Assembly (NCBI RefSeq): GCF_019264445.1
Contig: NZ_JAHVAB010000017.1
Span: forward strand, 1 to 61,022
DNA length: 61,022 bases
Direction of reading: 5' to 3'
From: Hydrogenophaga sp.
GTDB lineage: Bacteria; Pseudomonadota; Gammaproteobacteria; Burkholderiales; Burkholderiaceae_C
The notes beneath the pieces are model-generated. The model saw only the letters and a program-made list of their open reading frames with translations. It was not told the DNA's origin and ran no database searches. The position numbers and the translations under genes are program-made. This document shows positions 45,136 through 54,083 of the stretch, piece by piece. Each line of letters opens with the position of its first letter. The first letter of the stretch is position 1.

Positions 45136-45927
45136 TCAACTGCCGCCGAACCAGTTGTAGCCCTGGTCTTCCCAATAGCCGCCAGGGTTGGTGTTGGTGA
45201 CGAAGATCGCCTTGATGTGTTTCGGGTTCTTGTAGCCCAGCTTGGTGGGCATGCGCAGCTTCATGGGGAAGCCGTATTTCGGTGGCAGAGGCTGGCCGTC
45301 GTAGGTCAACGTGAGCAGCGTCTGCGGGTGCAGCGCGGTCGGCATGTCGATGCTGGTGTAGTAGTCGTCCGAGCACTTGAAGCCGATGTAGCGGGCGCTG
45401 GTATCGGCACCCACGCGCTTGAGGAAGTCGGAGAAGCGCACGCCGCCCCACTTGCCAATGGCGCTCCAGCCTTCCACGCAGATGTGGCGCGTGACCTGGT
45501 CCTGCTGTTCCATGGCGCGCAGTTCGGGCAGGGTCCATTGGCGCTTGTCGGCCACCATGCCCGTCACCTCCAGCCGGTAGCTGCCTTCGTCGACCTCGCG
45601 CACTTCACTCTCGCCGTAGAAGGCGTTGAAGGGGAAGGGCCGCGTGATCATCGATTCCGGGTAGGTGGGTGCCAGTTGCGTGGGGTCGAAGATGAAGCCT
45701 TGCACCTTGTCGTTGAAACGCGAAATGGCGTTGAGCGCGGTTTCGACGTCTTCGTTGCTGCTGATGCTGCAACCCGTGAGCAAGGAGAGGCCGCCCATGG
45801 TCAGCGAACGCGTGAGAAAGGCGCGCCTGGCTGGCTGCTCGATCTTGCGGCCGATCAGGCGGCGGGCTTCGGCCAGCGCCGCTTCGGCGTCCACGTTGTG
45901 CAAGGGAGGGCGTTGGAAAATTTTCAT
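45136..45927 (-). CDS. Molybdopterin-dependent oxidoreductase (YedY/MsrP-like)
   Basis: A 263-residue exported molybdoenzyme of the sulfite oxidase fold. A twin-arginine signal (ARRAFLTRSLTMGGLSLLTG) is followed by a lipobox-like Cys53. The molybdenum ligand Cys150 lies in RHICVEGWSAIGKWGG, and the C-terminal part has YGFPMKLRMPTKLGYKNPKH. In E. coli MsrP reduces methionine sulfoxide in periplasmic proteins with electrons from a membrane haem protein. The start is coupled (4-bp overlap) to the cytochrome b gene just upstream, and the MxKDx gene follows 95 bp later. Confidence 0.88.
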   Translation of the reverse strand: MKIFQRPPLHNVDAEAALAEARRLIGRKIEQPARRAFLTRSLTMGGLSLLTGCSISSNEDVETALNAISRFNDKVQGFIFDPTQLAPTYPESMITRPFPFNAFYGESEVREVDEGSYRLEVTGMVADKRQWTLPELRAMEQQDQVTRHICVEGWSAIGKWGGVRFSDFLKRVGADTSARYIGFKCSDDYYTSIDMPTALHPQTLLTLTYDGQPLPPKYGFPMKLRMPTKLGYKNPKHIKAIFVTNTNPGGYWEDQGYNWFGGS

Positions 45928-46574
45928 GGCTTCAACCCGGCCTTTCCGCTCAACATGGTGAGCAGCGTTCGTGGCACCAGGGCGACCATCACCAGGTGCA
46001 CCGCCACAAAGGCCACCACAGCGGCCATCGCGACGAAATGGATGCGGCGTGCGAATTCGTAGCCGCCCAGCAACTCGCGCAACACCGGGAACTGCACCGA
46101 CTTCCAGAGCACCAGGCCAGAGAGCACCAGCAACACGATGTCCAGCATCACGAACAGGTAGGCCAGGCGCTGAACGTTGTTGTAGTGGCGTGGGTCGGCG
46201 TGCGAGAGCTTGCCGCGCAGCGCGGCCATCGCGTCGTGCCAGATACCCGACGGCGACAGCGGGAAAAACTTGTGAAAAAGGCGACCGCTGGCGATGTTGA
46301 GCGTCAGGTAGAGCAAGCCGTTGGCCACCAGCAGCCACATGGCCGCAAAGTGCCACTGGATAGCGCCACCCAACCACCCACCGAGGGTGATGCCGTTCGG
46401 GATGTCAAACGCAAAGAAGGGTGCCGCGTTGTAGATGCGCCAGCCACTGGTCACGAGCATCAACACCGCCAGGGCGTTGATCCAGTGCGTGACGCGCATC
46501 CAAGCCGGATGGATCGGCTGGCGTCCCCGTGGCTTGTGCGCCGGGGTGGAAGCGGTGATGGACGGGTTTTGCAT
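45924..46574 (-). CDS. Cytochrome b-type membrane subunit (YedZ1-like)
   Basis: A 216-residue membrane protein with four or five helices (HWINALAVLMLVTSGWRIYN, WHFAAMWLLVANGLLYLTLN, RLAYLFVMLDIVLLVLSGLV, IHFVAMAAVVAFVAVHLVMV) and His residues suited to bind haem b. It is the cytochrome b561/DUF4405 kind that passes quinol electrons to a YedY-type partner. The ATG at 46574 is preferred over a GTG seven codons upstream. It is first in the three-gene unit and divergent from the response-regulator gene. Confidence 0.85.
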   Translation of the reverse strand: MQNPSITASTPAHKPRGRQPIHPAWMRVTHWINALAVLMLVTSGWRIYNAAPFFAFDIPNGITLGGWLGGAIQWHFAAMWLLVANGLLYLTLNIASGRLFHKFFPLSPSGIWHDAMAALRGKLSHADPRHYNNVQRLAYLFVMLDIVLLVLSGLVLWKSVQFPVLRELLGGYEFARRIHFVAMAAVVAFVAVHLVMVALVPRTLLTMLSGKAGLKP

Positions 46575-46674
46575 GGGGCGGATTGTTGAGCGCACGCCCT
46601 CCCGGAATCCTCACCAAATGTTCAATTAATCGTGACAACTCCGGCGGGCATATGGCGACACAATCCTCCGACCT

Positions 46675-47400
46675 ATGGAAACCTCCAAACGCGTGCTGAT
46701 CGTCGAAGACGATGCCCACATTGCAGAGCTGCTGCGCATGCATCTGCATGACGAGGGCTATGCGGTCACGCACGCCGCTGATGGCGACACCGGCGCGCGC
46801 GAGCTCGAGCGGGGCAGTTGGGATGCCCTGATTCTCGACCTGATGTTGCCCGGCATCGACGGACTGGAGATCTGCCGCCGCGCCCGTGCCATGACGCGCT
46901 ACACGCCGATCATCATCACCAGCGCGCGCTCCAGCGAGGTGCACCGCATTCTGGGGCTGGAGCTCGGTGCCGACGATTACCTGGCCAAACCTTTCTCGGT
47001 GCTTGAACTGGTGGCGCGTGTGCGTGCGTTGCTGCGGCGCACCGAGGCGATGGCGCGAAACGCCCGCATGGAGTCGGGCCGACTCGAACTGGGCAGCCTG
47101 GCCATCGATCCGGTGGCGAGGGAGGTGGAGCTGGATGGAAAACAGGTCGAGCTGACGCCGCGCGAATTTGACCTGCTGTACTTCTTTGCGCGCCACCCCG
47201 GTCGCGTGTTTTCCCGGCTCGATCTGCTCAATCAGGTCTGGGGTTACCAGCACGACGGCTACGAGCACACCGTCAACACCCACATCAACCGCCTGCGCAC
47301 GAAACTCGAAACCGATCCCGCGGCGCCGCGCCGCATCCTGACCGTGTGGGGTCGCGGCTACAAGCTGGCCGGCGCGGGCACCGAGGAGGCGAGCCCATGA
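46675..47400 (+). CDS. OmpR/PhoB-type response regulator
   Basis: A 241-residue DNA-binding response regulator. The receiver domain has acidic pocket Asp12/Asp13 (VEDDAHIAELL), phospho-acceptor Asp55 (LILDLMLPGIDGLEI) and Lys105 (DYLAKPFS). The winged-helix effector has LTPREFDLLYFFARHPGRVF and YEHTVNTHINRLRTKLE. It is divergent from the cytochrome b / YedY / MxKDx unit with a 100-bp shared upstream region, so it is the likely regulator of that unit. It is coupled by ATGA to its kinase. Confidence 0.95.
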   Translation: METSKRVLIVEDDAHIAELLRMHLHDEGYAVTHAADGDTGARELERGSWDALILDLMLPGIDGLEICRRARAMTRYTPIIITSARSSEVHRILGLELGADDYLAKPFSVLELVARVRALLRRTEAMARNARMESGRLELGSLAIDPVAREVELDGKQVELTPREFDLLYFFARHPGRVFSRLDLLNQVWGYQHDGYEHTVNTHINRLRTKLETDPAAPRRILTVWGRGYKLAGAGTEEASP

Positions 47401-48869
47401 AATGGCCCTGGCGCTGGACCCTCGCGCGTCGGCTGTCCGTCGTGTTCGTGGCGCTGCTGCTGGCTTGCAGTGGCGTGACGATCTGGCTGCAGATGGCCGC
47501 CAGCGGGCGCTACGAGCAAGAAGTGACGCAACGCTTGTCCCTGGGCCTGGCCGCGCACATTGCCGGCAACGCCGAGCTGATGCACAGCGGCGGCTTGAAC
47601 GACGCGGCGGTCAAGTCGTTGTTCGATCAACTGATGGCGGTGAACCCGAGCGTCGAGGTCTATCTGCTGAAACCGGACGGGCTCATTGCCGCGCAAGCCG
47701 CGCCGCCGGGTCACCTCAAGCGCGACCGTGTCGACCTCACCCCCGTGCGCCGCTTGCTGGCTGGCGGCCCGCTGCCCATCCTGGGCGACGACCCGCGCGG
47801 TGATGGCGAGCGCAAGGTGTTCAGCGCCGCACCCATGAAGGTGAACGGCCGCGATGCAGGCTACGTTTACGTGGTGCTGTCGGGCGAGGCACGCGAGGCA
47901 CTGGTGGCCAACGTCACCGCCAGCAACGTGATGAGCACCTTGCTGTGGTCCATGGGCCTGGTGGTCTTGCTCGGGGCGCTGGCGGGCATCGCGGCCTTTC
48001 GCCTCATCACGCGACCGCTGCGCGAGCTGACCAGCACGGTGCAGCAGTTCGAGCGCGACGGTGTGTCGTCGCTGCAGCAAGCCACCCCCGCACTCGATCG
48101 GCTGGCCAGCACCGAGAGTGGTGAGATCGGCTTGCTGGCACAGGCCTTCCACCAGATGAACCAGCGCATTTCGGAGCAATGGCGCGAGCTGACGGCACAA
48201 GACCAGCAGCGCCGCGAACTCTTCGCCAACATCTCTCACGACCTGCGCACGCCGCTCACCTCGCTGCACGGCTACCTTGAAACGCTGCTGATGAAGTCAG
48301 ACACGTTGTCGACCCTCGATCGCCACCGCTACCTGGAGATCGCGCTGGGCCAGAGCCGCAAGGTGGGCCGACTGGCGCAAGAGCTCTTCGAGCTGGCACG
48401 GCTGGAATACGGCGTGGTCAAGCCCGACAAGGAACGCTTCGCCCTGGCCGATCTGGTGCAGGACGTTTTTCAGAAGTTCGAGCTCGCGGCCGAAGCTCGC
48501 CGTCAGCGCCTGGTGCCCAACATTGCGCCTGGCTTGCCAGTGGTCAACGCCGACCTGGGCATGATCGAACGCGTGTTGACCAACCTGCTCGACAACGCGA
48601 TCCGCCATACGCCGGAAGGGGGCGAAGTGGTGGTGCGCCTGGTGCCCGACGGCGCGGGCGTGCGGGTGGAGGTGAGCGACACCGGGCCCGGCATCCCCCG
48701 CGAGTTGCAGCCGGTCATCTTCAAGCGACCGGCCTTCGCGTCCAGCGGCGAGCGCGGTGGCGGACTGGGCTTGATGATCGTGCGGCGCATCTTGCAACTG
48801 CACGGCAGCGACATCCGCCTGGTCAGCGGTTCAGGCCGTGGTGCCGTGTTCTCGTTCGAGTTGGAATAG
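47397..48869 (+). CDS. Membrane sensor histidine kinase
   Basis: A 490-residue kinase with an N-terminal helix (LARRLSVVFVALLLACSGVT), a periplasmic sensor region of about 140 residues, a second helix (LLWSMGLVVLLGALAGIAAF) and a HAMP linker. The H-box is NISHDLRTPLTSLHGYLETL with phosphorylated His281. The ATPase part has LLDNAIRHTPEGGEV (N box), VSDTGPGIP (G1), FKRPAFAS (F box) and GGGLGLMIVRRIL (G2). All kinase boxes are intact. It forms a two-component pair with the upstream regulator, analogous to HprSR next to msrPQ in E. coli. Confidence 0.95.
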   Translation: MKWPWRWTLARRLSVVFVALLLACSGVTIWLQMAASGRYEQEVTQRLSLGLAAHIAGNAELMHSGGLNDAAVKSLFDQLMAVNPSVEVYLLKPDGLIAAQAAPPGHLKRDRVDLTPVRRLLAGGPLPILGDDPRGDGERKVFSAAPMKVNGRDAGYVYVVLSGEAREALVANVTASNVMSTLLWSMGLVVLLGALAGIAAFRLITRPLRELTSTVQQFERDGVSSLQQATPALDRLASTESGEIGLLAQAFHQMNQRISEQWRELTAQDQQRRELFANISHDLRTPLTSLHGYLETLLMKSDTLSTLDRHRYLEIALGQSRKVGRLAQELFELARLEYGVVKPDKERFALADLVQDVFQKFELAAEARRQRLVPNIAPGLPVVNADLGMIERVLTNLLDNAIRHTPEGGEVVVRLVPDGAGVRVEVSDTGPGIPRELQPVIFKRPAFASSGERGGGLGLMIVRRILQLHGSDIRLVSGSGRGAVFSFELE

Positions 48870-48958
48870 TCACCCCGCGAAGAGCCGCGCACTCGCCACG
48901 TGAACGCGCCCAGCGAAGCCCCGGCCGCTGAGGCAGCAAACCGTAGAACAATGGCGCC

Positions 48959-49735
48959 ATGCGCGCACCCTCCATTTTTCAGCAGCAAATCGATCGCCAC
49001 CTGGGCGTGCTCCGCTCGCTGCTGATCTATCGCGCCATTCCCTGGCGGGCCGCGCAGCTGCACCGCTTCTACCGCCGCTTCGTGCCTGCGGACGGGCTGG
49101 CATTTGACGTGGGCGCGCACGCGGGCAACCGCGTGGCCGCGTTCCGGCAACTGGGCGCGAGGGTGGTGGCGCTGGAGCCGCAGCCCGATTTTCTGCGCCT
49201 GCTGCAGCGCCGCTTTGGCCGCGATGCGGGGGTGACGCTGCTGCCGCAGGCGCTGGGGCGCGCGCCCGGGCAGGCCCGGCTGATGGCCAGCCCGCGCACG
49301 CCCACCGTGGCCACGCTGTCCACCGACTTCGTGCAGCGCGCCGGTGCGGCCCCGTCGTTTCAGGGCGTGCGCTGGGAGCCTGGGCCGGTGGTGGAGGTGA
49401 CCACGCTGGACGCGCTGATGGCCCGGCATGGCGTGCCCGATTTCGTGAAGATCGATGTGGAAGGCTTCGAGCTGGAAGTGCTCATGGGCCTGAGCCAGCC
49501 GGTGCCTGCGCTGTCGTTCGAATTTGTGCCGGCGGTGCGCGACGTGGCCATGGGCTGCATCGACCGCCTGGAGGCGCTGGCGGGCGCCGGGCGCTACCGC
49601 TACGCGGTGTCGCTGGGCGAGCGCCAACGCTTGCAGCAGCCCGAAGGCGAGGGTGCAGCGGCCCTGCGCGAATGGCTGCAGGCCATGCCGCCCGATGCGC
49701 CTTCGGGCGATGTGCACGCCTGGCTGGTGGGCTGA
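48959..49735 (+). CDS. FkbM-family SAM methyltransferase
   Basis: A 258-residue methyltransferase of the FkbM family. Motif I is LAFDVGAHAGNRVAAFRQL, followed by RVVALEPQPDFLRLLQRRF. A second block, ARHGVPDFVKIDVEGFELEV, carries the family-specific Asp/Glu. These enzymes methylate sugars and other small molecules or glycans. The substrate is unknown; it may belong with the neighbouring glycosyltransferase/pterin-like cluster or be independent. It converges on the sulfatase-like gene. Confidence 0.85.
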   Translation: MRAPSIFQQQIDRHLGVLRSLLIYRAIPWRAAQLHRFYRRFVPADGLAFDVGAHAGNRVAAFRQLGARVVALEPQPDFLRLLQRRFGRDAGVTLLPQALGRAPGQARLMASPRTPTVATLSTDFVQRAGAAPSFQGVRWEPGPVVEVTTLDALMARHGVPDFVKIDVEGFELEVLMGLSQPVPALSFEFVPAVRDVAMGCIDRLEALAGAGRYRYAVSLGERQRLQQPEGEGAAALREWLQAMPPDAPSGDVHAWLVG

Positions 49736-49759
49736 AGCGGCTCGCTGAACCGGGTTCGT

Positions 49760-51496
49760 TCAGGAGCCGGGGTGGGGCACCGCCACCGGGGCGCCCACGT
49801 GGTCGATGCCCTGCATCTCGTGCACGCCCGGTGCGTTGAACGCGGCGAGCAGCACGCGCGTGAGCTCATGCATCGGGCCCAGTGCGTGGGTGCTCGGCGT
49901 GAGGCCGGGCGCAAAGCCGCTGCCCAGCAAGCGCTGCAGCAGCGCGGGGTCGTCGGCGACCACATGCACCGGCACTTCCCATGAAGCGCCCGGGCCGCTC
50001 ACCAGGGCGGGCGGCTGGTGGTCGCCCACGATCACCATCACCAGTGGCCGCGGGGCGCGCTGGCGCAGGTAGTCGGCCAGCCAGGCGTGCTGGTAGCGAA
50101 GGCTTTGCAGGTAGGGGGCCATGAGCTGCTGCGCGGCGTTGGGCGCGGCCAGGGCTTGCGCGGCCTGCTCGGGCGTGTAGGTCTGGGGGCCGGTGTGGCG
50201 AGACGCGCCTTCCACAAACGGCGCCAGCGGGTGAAAAGGCGCGTGGGTGCTCGTGGTGGGGAAGACCACAAAACGCGGCGCGCGCGTGAACGGCCCGCTG
50301 CCCACGTCGAGCTCCTGGGTGTGCAGCAGCGCCATGGCGGCCTGGTCGGGGATGCGCCAGTAGCCGAAGTCCGGGCCCTGGTAGCCCATGCCGGCGTCGT
50401 CGGCCAGGCGGTCAAAGCCATAAAATGCGCCTTCGGGCCAGGGGCGTTTGATGCCGGGCATCCAGCCCACGGTGCGGTAGCCGTGCCGCGCGAAATGGCG
50501 CACCAGCGTGGGCCGCTCGCTCGCCAGCAGCAGGTCGTGGTCGGCCGGGTCGCGGGTGTCCACGCCGGCCAGCAGCCCGGCGTGCGACAGCCACGAGGCG
50601 CCGCCAAACGTGGGGGCCGTGACGCGCGCGCTCACCACAGACCGCCCGCCCGTGTCGATCGCCGCCTGCAGGGCCGCGCGCGCATCGGCCAGGGCGGCGG
50701 CTTGTTCAGGCTGGTCAAAGCTGCCCGCGCCGTACGACTCGGCGAACACCAGCAGCACGTCCGCCGGCCCGCGCGCGCTCACAAGGCCGGAGAGGTCACC
50801 GTCAAACGCCGGCCCGGCGTCAAGCACCGAAGCGCCAGCCGCCGGCCACCACACCCGCGCCAGCAGCTGGCCTTGGTGCGCCAGCGTGGGCGTGATCGGC
50901 AGCGAGAAAAACCAGCGGGTGTCGCGCTGCCCGGGTTCGTAGGCCACAAAGCTCAACGAGAGCGCCGCCACCAGCGCGGCCAGCCAGGGCCAGGGCCGGG
51001 GGCGCGGCTGCGCCACGCACTGCGCCAGCACCTGGATGGCGTGGCGCACCACGATCAGGATGGCCAGGGCGGCAAGCGCCACGCCGAGCGCGATGCCCAG
51101 CACCTGCCAAGCCGACAACGCCTGCGTGGCCAGCTGCACCAGCTCCAGCGCGTGGCGCCCGTCCCAGTACACGTTGACCGGGCGCCCGAGCACGGCCGGC
51201 GCCGTGACGTTGGCATAGCGCACGACCACCAGCGCCACAAAACCCAGCGCCCACACGGTGGCGGCGCCACCCGTGAGCCGCCCGCGCCAGGCCACCCAGC
51301 CCATCAATGCGACGACACCCAGGCACAGCTCGAACGACAGGCGCGGCATGGCGTGCACGCCAAAGCCGGGCCAGCGGTTTTCAAACGTCCACAGCGCATT
51401 GAGCAGCGCAAAGGCCAGACCGAAGCGCAGCAGCCACACGGCGGCCTGGGCTGCCGGCGGACTGGGCGTTTTGTGCGTGGAAGAAAGGGAATTCAA
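49760..51496 (-). CDS. Membrane sulfatase/phosphatase-like protein (alkaline phosphatase superfamily)
   Basis: A 578-residue protein with about five N-terminal helices (RFGLAFALLNALWTFENRW, FELCLGVVALMGWVAWRGRL, VLGIALGVALAALAILIVVR and others) and a periplasmic AlkP-superfamily domain from about residue 235 (ADVLLVFAESYGAGSFDQPE, then ARVTAPTFGGASWLSHAGLL, and VVFPTTSTHAPFHP, MVIVGDHQPPALVSG). Enzymes of this build include LtaS-type phosphoglycerol and phosphoethanolamine transferases and sulfatases; which reaction applies here is open. The start is a TTG. It is the last gene of the minus-strand unit with the YceI and CDP-alcohol transferase genes. Confidence 0.82.
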   Translation of the reverse strand: MNSLSSTHKTPSPPAAQAAVWLLRFGLAFALLNALWTFENRWPGFGVHAMPRLSFELCLGVVALMGWVAWRGRLTGGAATVWALGFVALVVVRYANVTAPAVLGRPVNVYWDGRHALELVQLATQALSAWQVLGIALGVALAALAILIVVRHAIQVLAQCVAQPRPRPWPWLAALVAALSLSFVAYEPGQRDTRWFFSLPITPTLAHQGQLLARVWWPAAGASVLDAGPAFDGDLSGLVSARGPADVLLVFAESYGAGSFDQPEQAAALADARAALQAAIDTGGRSVVSARVTAPTFGGASWLSHAGLLAGVDTRDPADHDLLLASERPTLVRHFARHGYRTVGWMPGIKRPWPEGAFYGFDRLADDAGMGYQGPDFGYWRIPDQAAMALLHTQELDVGSGPFTRAPRFVVFPTTSTHAPFHPLAPFVEGASRHTGPQTYTPEQAAQALAAPNAAQQLMAPYLQSLRYQHAWLADYLRQRAPRPLVMVIVGDHQPPALVSGPGASWEVPVHVVADDPALLQRLLGSGFAPGLTPSTHALGPMHELTRVLLAAFNAPGVHEMQGIDHVGAPVAVPHPGS

Positions 51497-51521
51497 GCGA
51501 GCCGATCCAGCAGGGTTCGGC

Positions 51522-52121
51522 TCACTGGCGCACCGCTTCGAACTCGATGATCAGCGGCACCTCGTCGCCCACCCAACCATTGGCCACCGCGTAGTTCATG
51601 CCGTAGGCGCTGCGCTTGAAGCTGCCGCGCGCGGACACGCCCATCACATACGGCTTGCGCAGCGGGCCGCCCAGGGGCGACTCCGCGCTCTTGTTCCAGG
51701 TGGCCTGCAGCGTGAGCGGCTGCGACTTGCCCAGCAGCTCCAGCTGCCCGGTGATCTCGAACTGGCGGTCGCTGGTGCGCTTGGCGCTGCTGGCGGTGAA
51801 CACCATGCGCGGAAACTGGCTGCTGTTGAGGAAGTCCGGGCCTTTGAGGTGGTCGTCGCGCTTGCGCTGGTTGCTGAAGACGCTGTTGGTCTCCACCTCG
51901 ATGCGCACGTTGCTGAGCGTGGCGGTGGCTTCGTCAAAGCTGTAGCTGCCGCGCACCGAGCGGAACAGACCGAGCACCTTGGCGTAACCAATGTGGTCCA
52001 CCAGAAAGGCCACCGTGGTGTGGTCGGGATCGAGCTCGTACTTGGCAGCCTGCGCCTGGGCGGCGCCGGGCAGAAGGAGGTGGGCGCAAAGCGCCAGTGG
52101 GGCAAGGAAGGCGGTGCGCAT
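51522..52121 (-). CDS. YceI-family polyisoprenoid-binding protein
   Basis: A 199-residue periplasmic protein. The signal peptide (FLAPLALCAHLLLPGAAQAQ) is followed by the YceI lipocalin-like barrel: YELDPDHTTVAFLVDHIGYA, VRGSYSFDEATATLSNVRIE, SVFSNQRKRDDHLKGPDFLN, and a C-terminal VANGWVGDEVPLIIEFEAVR. YceI proteins bind long isoprenoid lipids such as ubiquinone precursors. Its stop is 26 bp before the next gene and its start only three bases after the CDP-alcohol transferase stop, so the three minus-strand genes form one unit. Confidence 0.93.
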   Translation of the reverse strand: MRTAFLAPLALCAHLLLPGAAQAQAAKYELDPDHTTVAFLVDHIGYAKVLGLFRSVRGSYSFDEATATLSNVRIEVETNSVFSNQRKRDDHLKGPDFLNSSQFPRMVFTASSAKRTSDRQFEITGQLELLGKSQPLTLQATWNKSAESPLGGPLRKPYVMGVSARGSFKRSAYGMNYAVANGWVGDEVPLIIEFEAVRQ

Positions 52122-52124
52122 GGT

Positions 52125-52916
52125 TCAGGTCTCCGGTTGAAGGTGGCGCTGTTGCGCCAGGGTTCGCACGTCGATGGCGAACGACAGGGTGAGCAAGGCC
52201 AGGCTGAGCGCGGCCAGCGCGCTGGCCAGCGCGGCGGGCACGATGGGACCCAGGCAGACGATGAGGGTGGTGATCTGCACCACGCACACGGTCTGGCGGC
52301 GCTTGCTCGGGGGCAGAGCGCCCGACAGCCAAGGCCACACAGCGGCCGCGGCCACAAAGGCATAGCGCATCAGCCCGCTGGCCAGCACCCAGGGCCCGGC
52401 CTGGCCGGCCTGCACCACCAGGGCGCAAAGCAACAGGGTGAAGAAGGCGTCGGTTTCCATGTCGAAGCGCGCGCCGAAAGCGCTGGCCAGGCCGCTGCGG
52501 CGCGCCAGCGCACCGTCCGCCGCGTCGAGCACGGCCGTGACGGTCGCCACGATCACCAGCCACCACGCCACGCCGGGCATGGCCGTGAGGGGCGCTTGCG
52601 GTAGGGCTTCGCCCACCAGCGCGGCCAGCAGGGCCGCAGAGCCCAGGCGCAGCAGCGTGATGCGGTTGGCCGGGCCGAAGCGCGCGTGCGGGTGGGCGCC
52701 CAGCCCGCGCCACACCAGCCACCCACCTACGCCAAACAGCAGCGCTGCCTTGATGGCGTAGCCCGATCCCAAGGGAATGGCCGTGCCCAACGCAATGGCC
52801 ATTGTCAGCACCAGCACCCCGGCCACCGACAGGTCGCGCGCGGCGTCGCGCCGCAGCCGGGCGGCGGGCGGGAGCAGGGCGATGGCGAGGGCAGGGCGTT
52901 GTCCTGGGGTCTGCAT
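52125..52916 (-). CDS. CDP-alcohol phosphatidyltransferase family protein
   Basis: A 263-residue integral membrane enzyme with about seven helices. The family motif D-G-x2-A-R-x8-G-x3-D-x3-D is intact in DAADGALARRSGLASAFG followed by ARFDMETD near residue 120. Relatives make phosphatidyl alcohols, phosphatidylinositol phosphate or related phosphodiesters. The alcohol used here is unknown. It is the first gene of the minus-strand unit and divergent from the dehydrogenase gene by 132 bp. The ATG 52916 was taken from the family start; the frame continues far upstream as an antisense artefact. Confidence 0.85.
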   Translation of the reverse strand: MQTPGQRPALAIALLPPAARLRRDAARDLSVAGVLVLTMAIALGTAIPLGSGYAIKAALLFGVGGWLVWRGLGAHPHARFGPANRITLLRLGSAALLAALVGEALPQAPLTAMPGVAWWLVIVATVTAVLDAADGALARRSGLASAFGARFDMETDAFFTLLLCALVVQAGQAGPWVLASGLMRYAFVAAAAVWPWLSGALPPSKRRQTVCVVQITTLIVCLGPIVPAALASALAALSLALLTLSFAIDVRTLAQQRHLQPET

Positions 52917-53048
52917 GGTGGGCCGCTGAAGCAGGGTGATTGGCGCGGTGTCGAGGCCAGGGCGCCGGTTCTCGGCGATCATGGCACGGTCCGCCGTTGT
53001 GATCCGCCAGGCGCCCATTCGTTCTCGGTTTCGTTCCCACATTCGTTC

Positions 53049-54053
53049 ATGCCCCTGAATTCCGCCCCGTTTTTTCCTGTGGAGGCCCAGGCTTGCTGGG
53101 TGGTTTCTCCCGGTGTGGCCGAGCTCCGCACCGAGACCTTGCCCCCCTTGCCCGAAGGTGCGGTGCGCGTGCGCACCCTGCACACCGCCGTGAGCCGGGG
53201 CACCGAAGGCCTGGTGTTTCGGGGCGAGGTGCCTGCCAGCGAGTCGCAGCGCATGCGCGCGCCCTTCCAGGCGGGCGACTTCCCCGGCCCGGTGAAGTAC
53301 GGCTATGTGAACGTGGGCGTGGTGCAGGCCGGCCCGCCCGAGCTGTTGGGGCGCACGGTGTTTTGCCTGCACCCGCACCAGACCGTGTTTCAGGTGCCGG
53401 CCTCGGCCGTGGTGCCGGTGCCCGAAGAAGTGCCCGCCGCGCGAGCCGTGCTGGCGGCCAACCTGGAGACCGCCATCAATGCCATGTGGGACGCGCGCCC
53501 CAGCCCCGGCAACCGCTTTGCGGTGGTCGGTGGCGGCACGCTGGGCCTGCTGGTGGCGTGGCTCGCCGCGCGGCTGCCCGATGGCCAGGTCGAAGTGGTG
53601 GACACCAACCCGGCCCGGGCCCGCGTGGCCGCTGCCCTGGGGGCCGGTTTTGCGCTGCCCGATGCGGCGCGGGCGGGTGCTGATCTCGTTGTGCACACCA
53701 GCGCCCAGGCGGCGGGTCTGGCCACGGCCTTGCGCCTGGCCGCCTTTGAAGCCACGGTGCTGGAGCTCAGCTGGTACGGCAGCCGCCCGGTGAGCGTGCC
53801 GCTGGGCGAAGCCTTTCATTCCCAACGCCTCACGCTCAAGAGCTCGCAGGTGGGCCATGTGGCCGCGCCGCAGCGCGGGCGCTGGAGCCACCGCCAGCGG
53901 CTGGAGCTCGCGCTCTCCATGCTCAGCCACCCCGTGCTCGACCAGCTGATCACCCACACCGCGCCCTTTGCCGACCTGCCGCAGGTTCTGGCGCAACTCG
54001 CCGGCCCGCACGCCCCCGACGTGCTGTGCCAGCGCATCGACTACCCCGCCTGA
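53049..54053 (+). CDS. Medium-chain dehydrogenase/reductase
   Basis: A 334-residue MDR-superfamily oxidoreductase. The N-terminal GroES-like domain (about 1-140, SRGTEGLVFRGEVP) lacks the Cys/His set of structural-zinc alcohol dehydrogenases. The Rossmann domain starts NRFAVVGGGTLGLLVAWLA, followed by VEVVDTNPARARVAAALGAG. The substrate is unknown. It is the first gene of a plus-strand run with the PTPS homologue, glycosyltransferase and methyltransferase. Its upstream region has three ATTCGTTC/TTTCGTTC repeats close to the start. Confidence 0.82.
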   Translation: MPLNSAPFFPVEAQACWVVSPGVAELRTETLPPLPEGAVRVRTLHTAVSRGTEGLVFRGEVPASESQRMRAPFQAGDFPGPVKYGYVNVGVVQAGPPELLGRTVFCLHPHQTVFQVPASAVVPVPEEVPAARAVLAANLETAINAMWDARPSPGNRFAVVGGGTLGLLVAWLAARLPDGQVEVVDTNPARARVAAALGAGFALPDAARAGADLVVHTSAQAAGLATALRLAAFEATVLELSWYGSRPVSVPLGEAFHSQRLTLKSSQVGHVAAPQRGRWSHRQRLELALSMLSHPVLDQLITHTAPFADLPQVLAQLAGPHAPDVLCQRIDYPA

Positions 54054-54083
54054 TCTTTTCAACGCCTCAAGGAAACCGACCCG

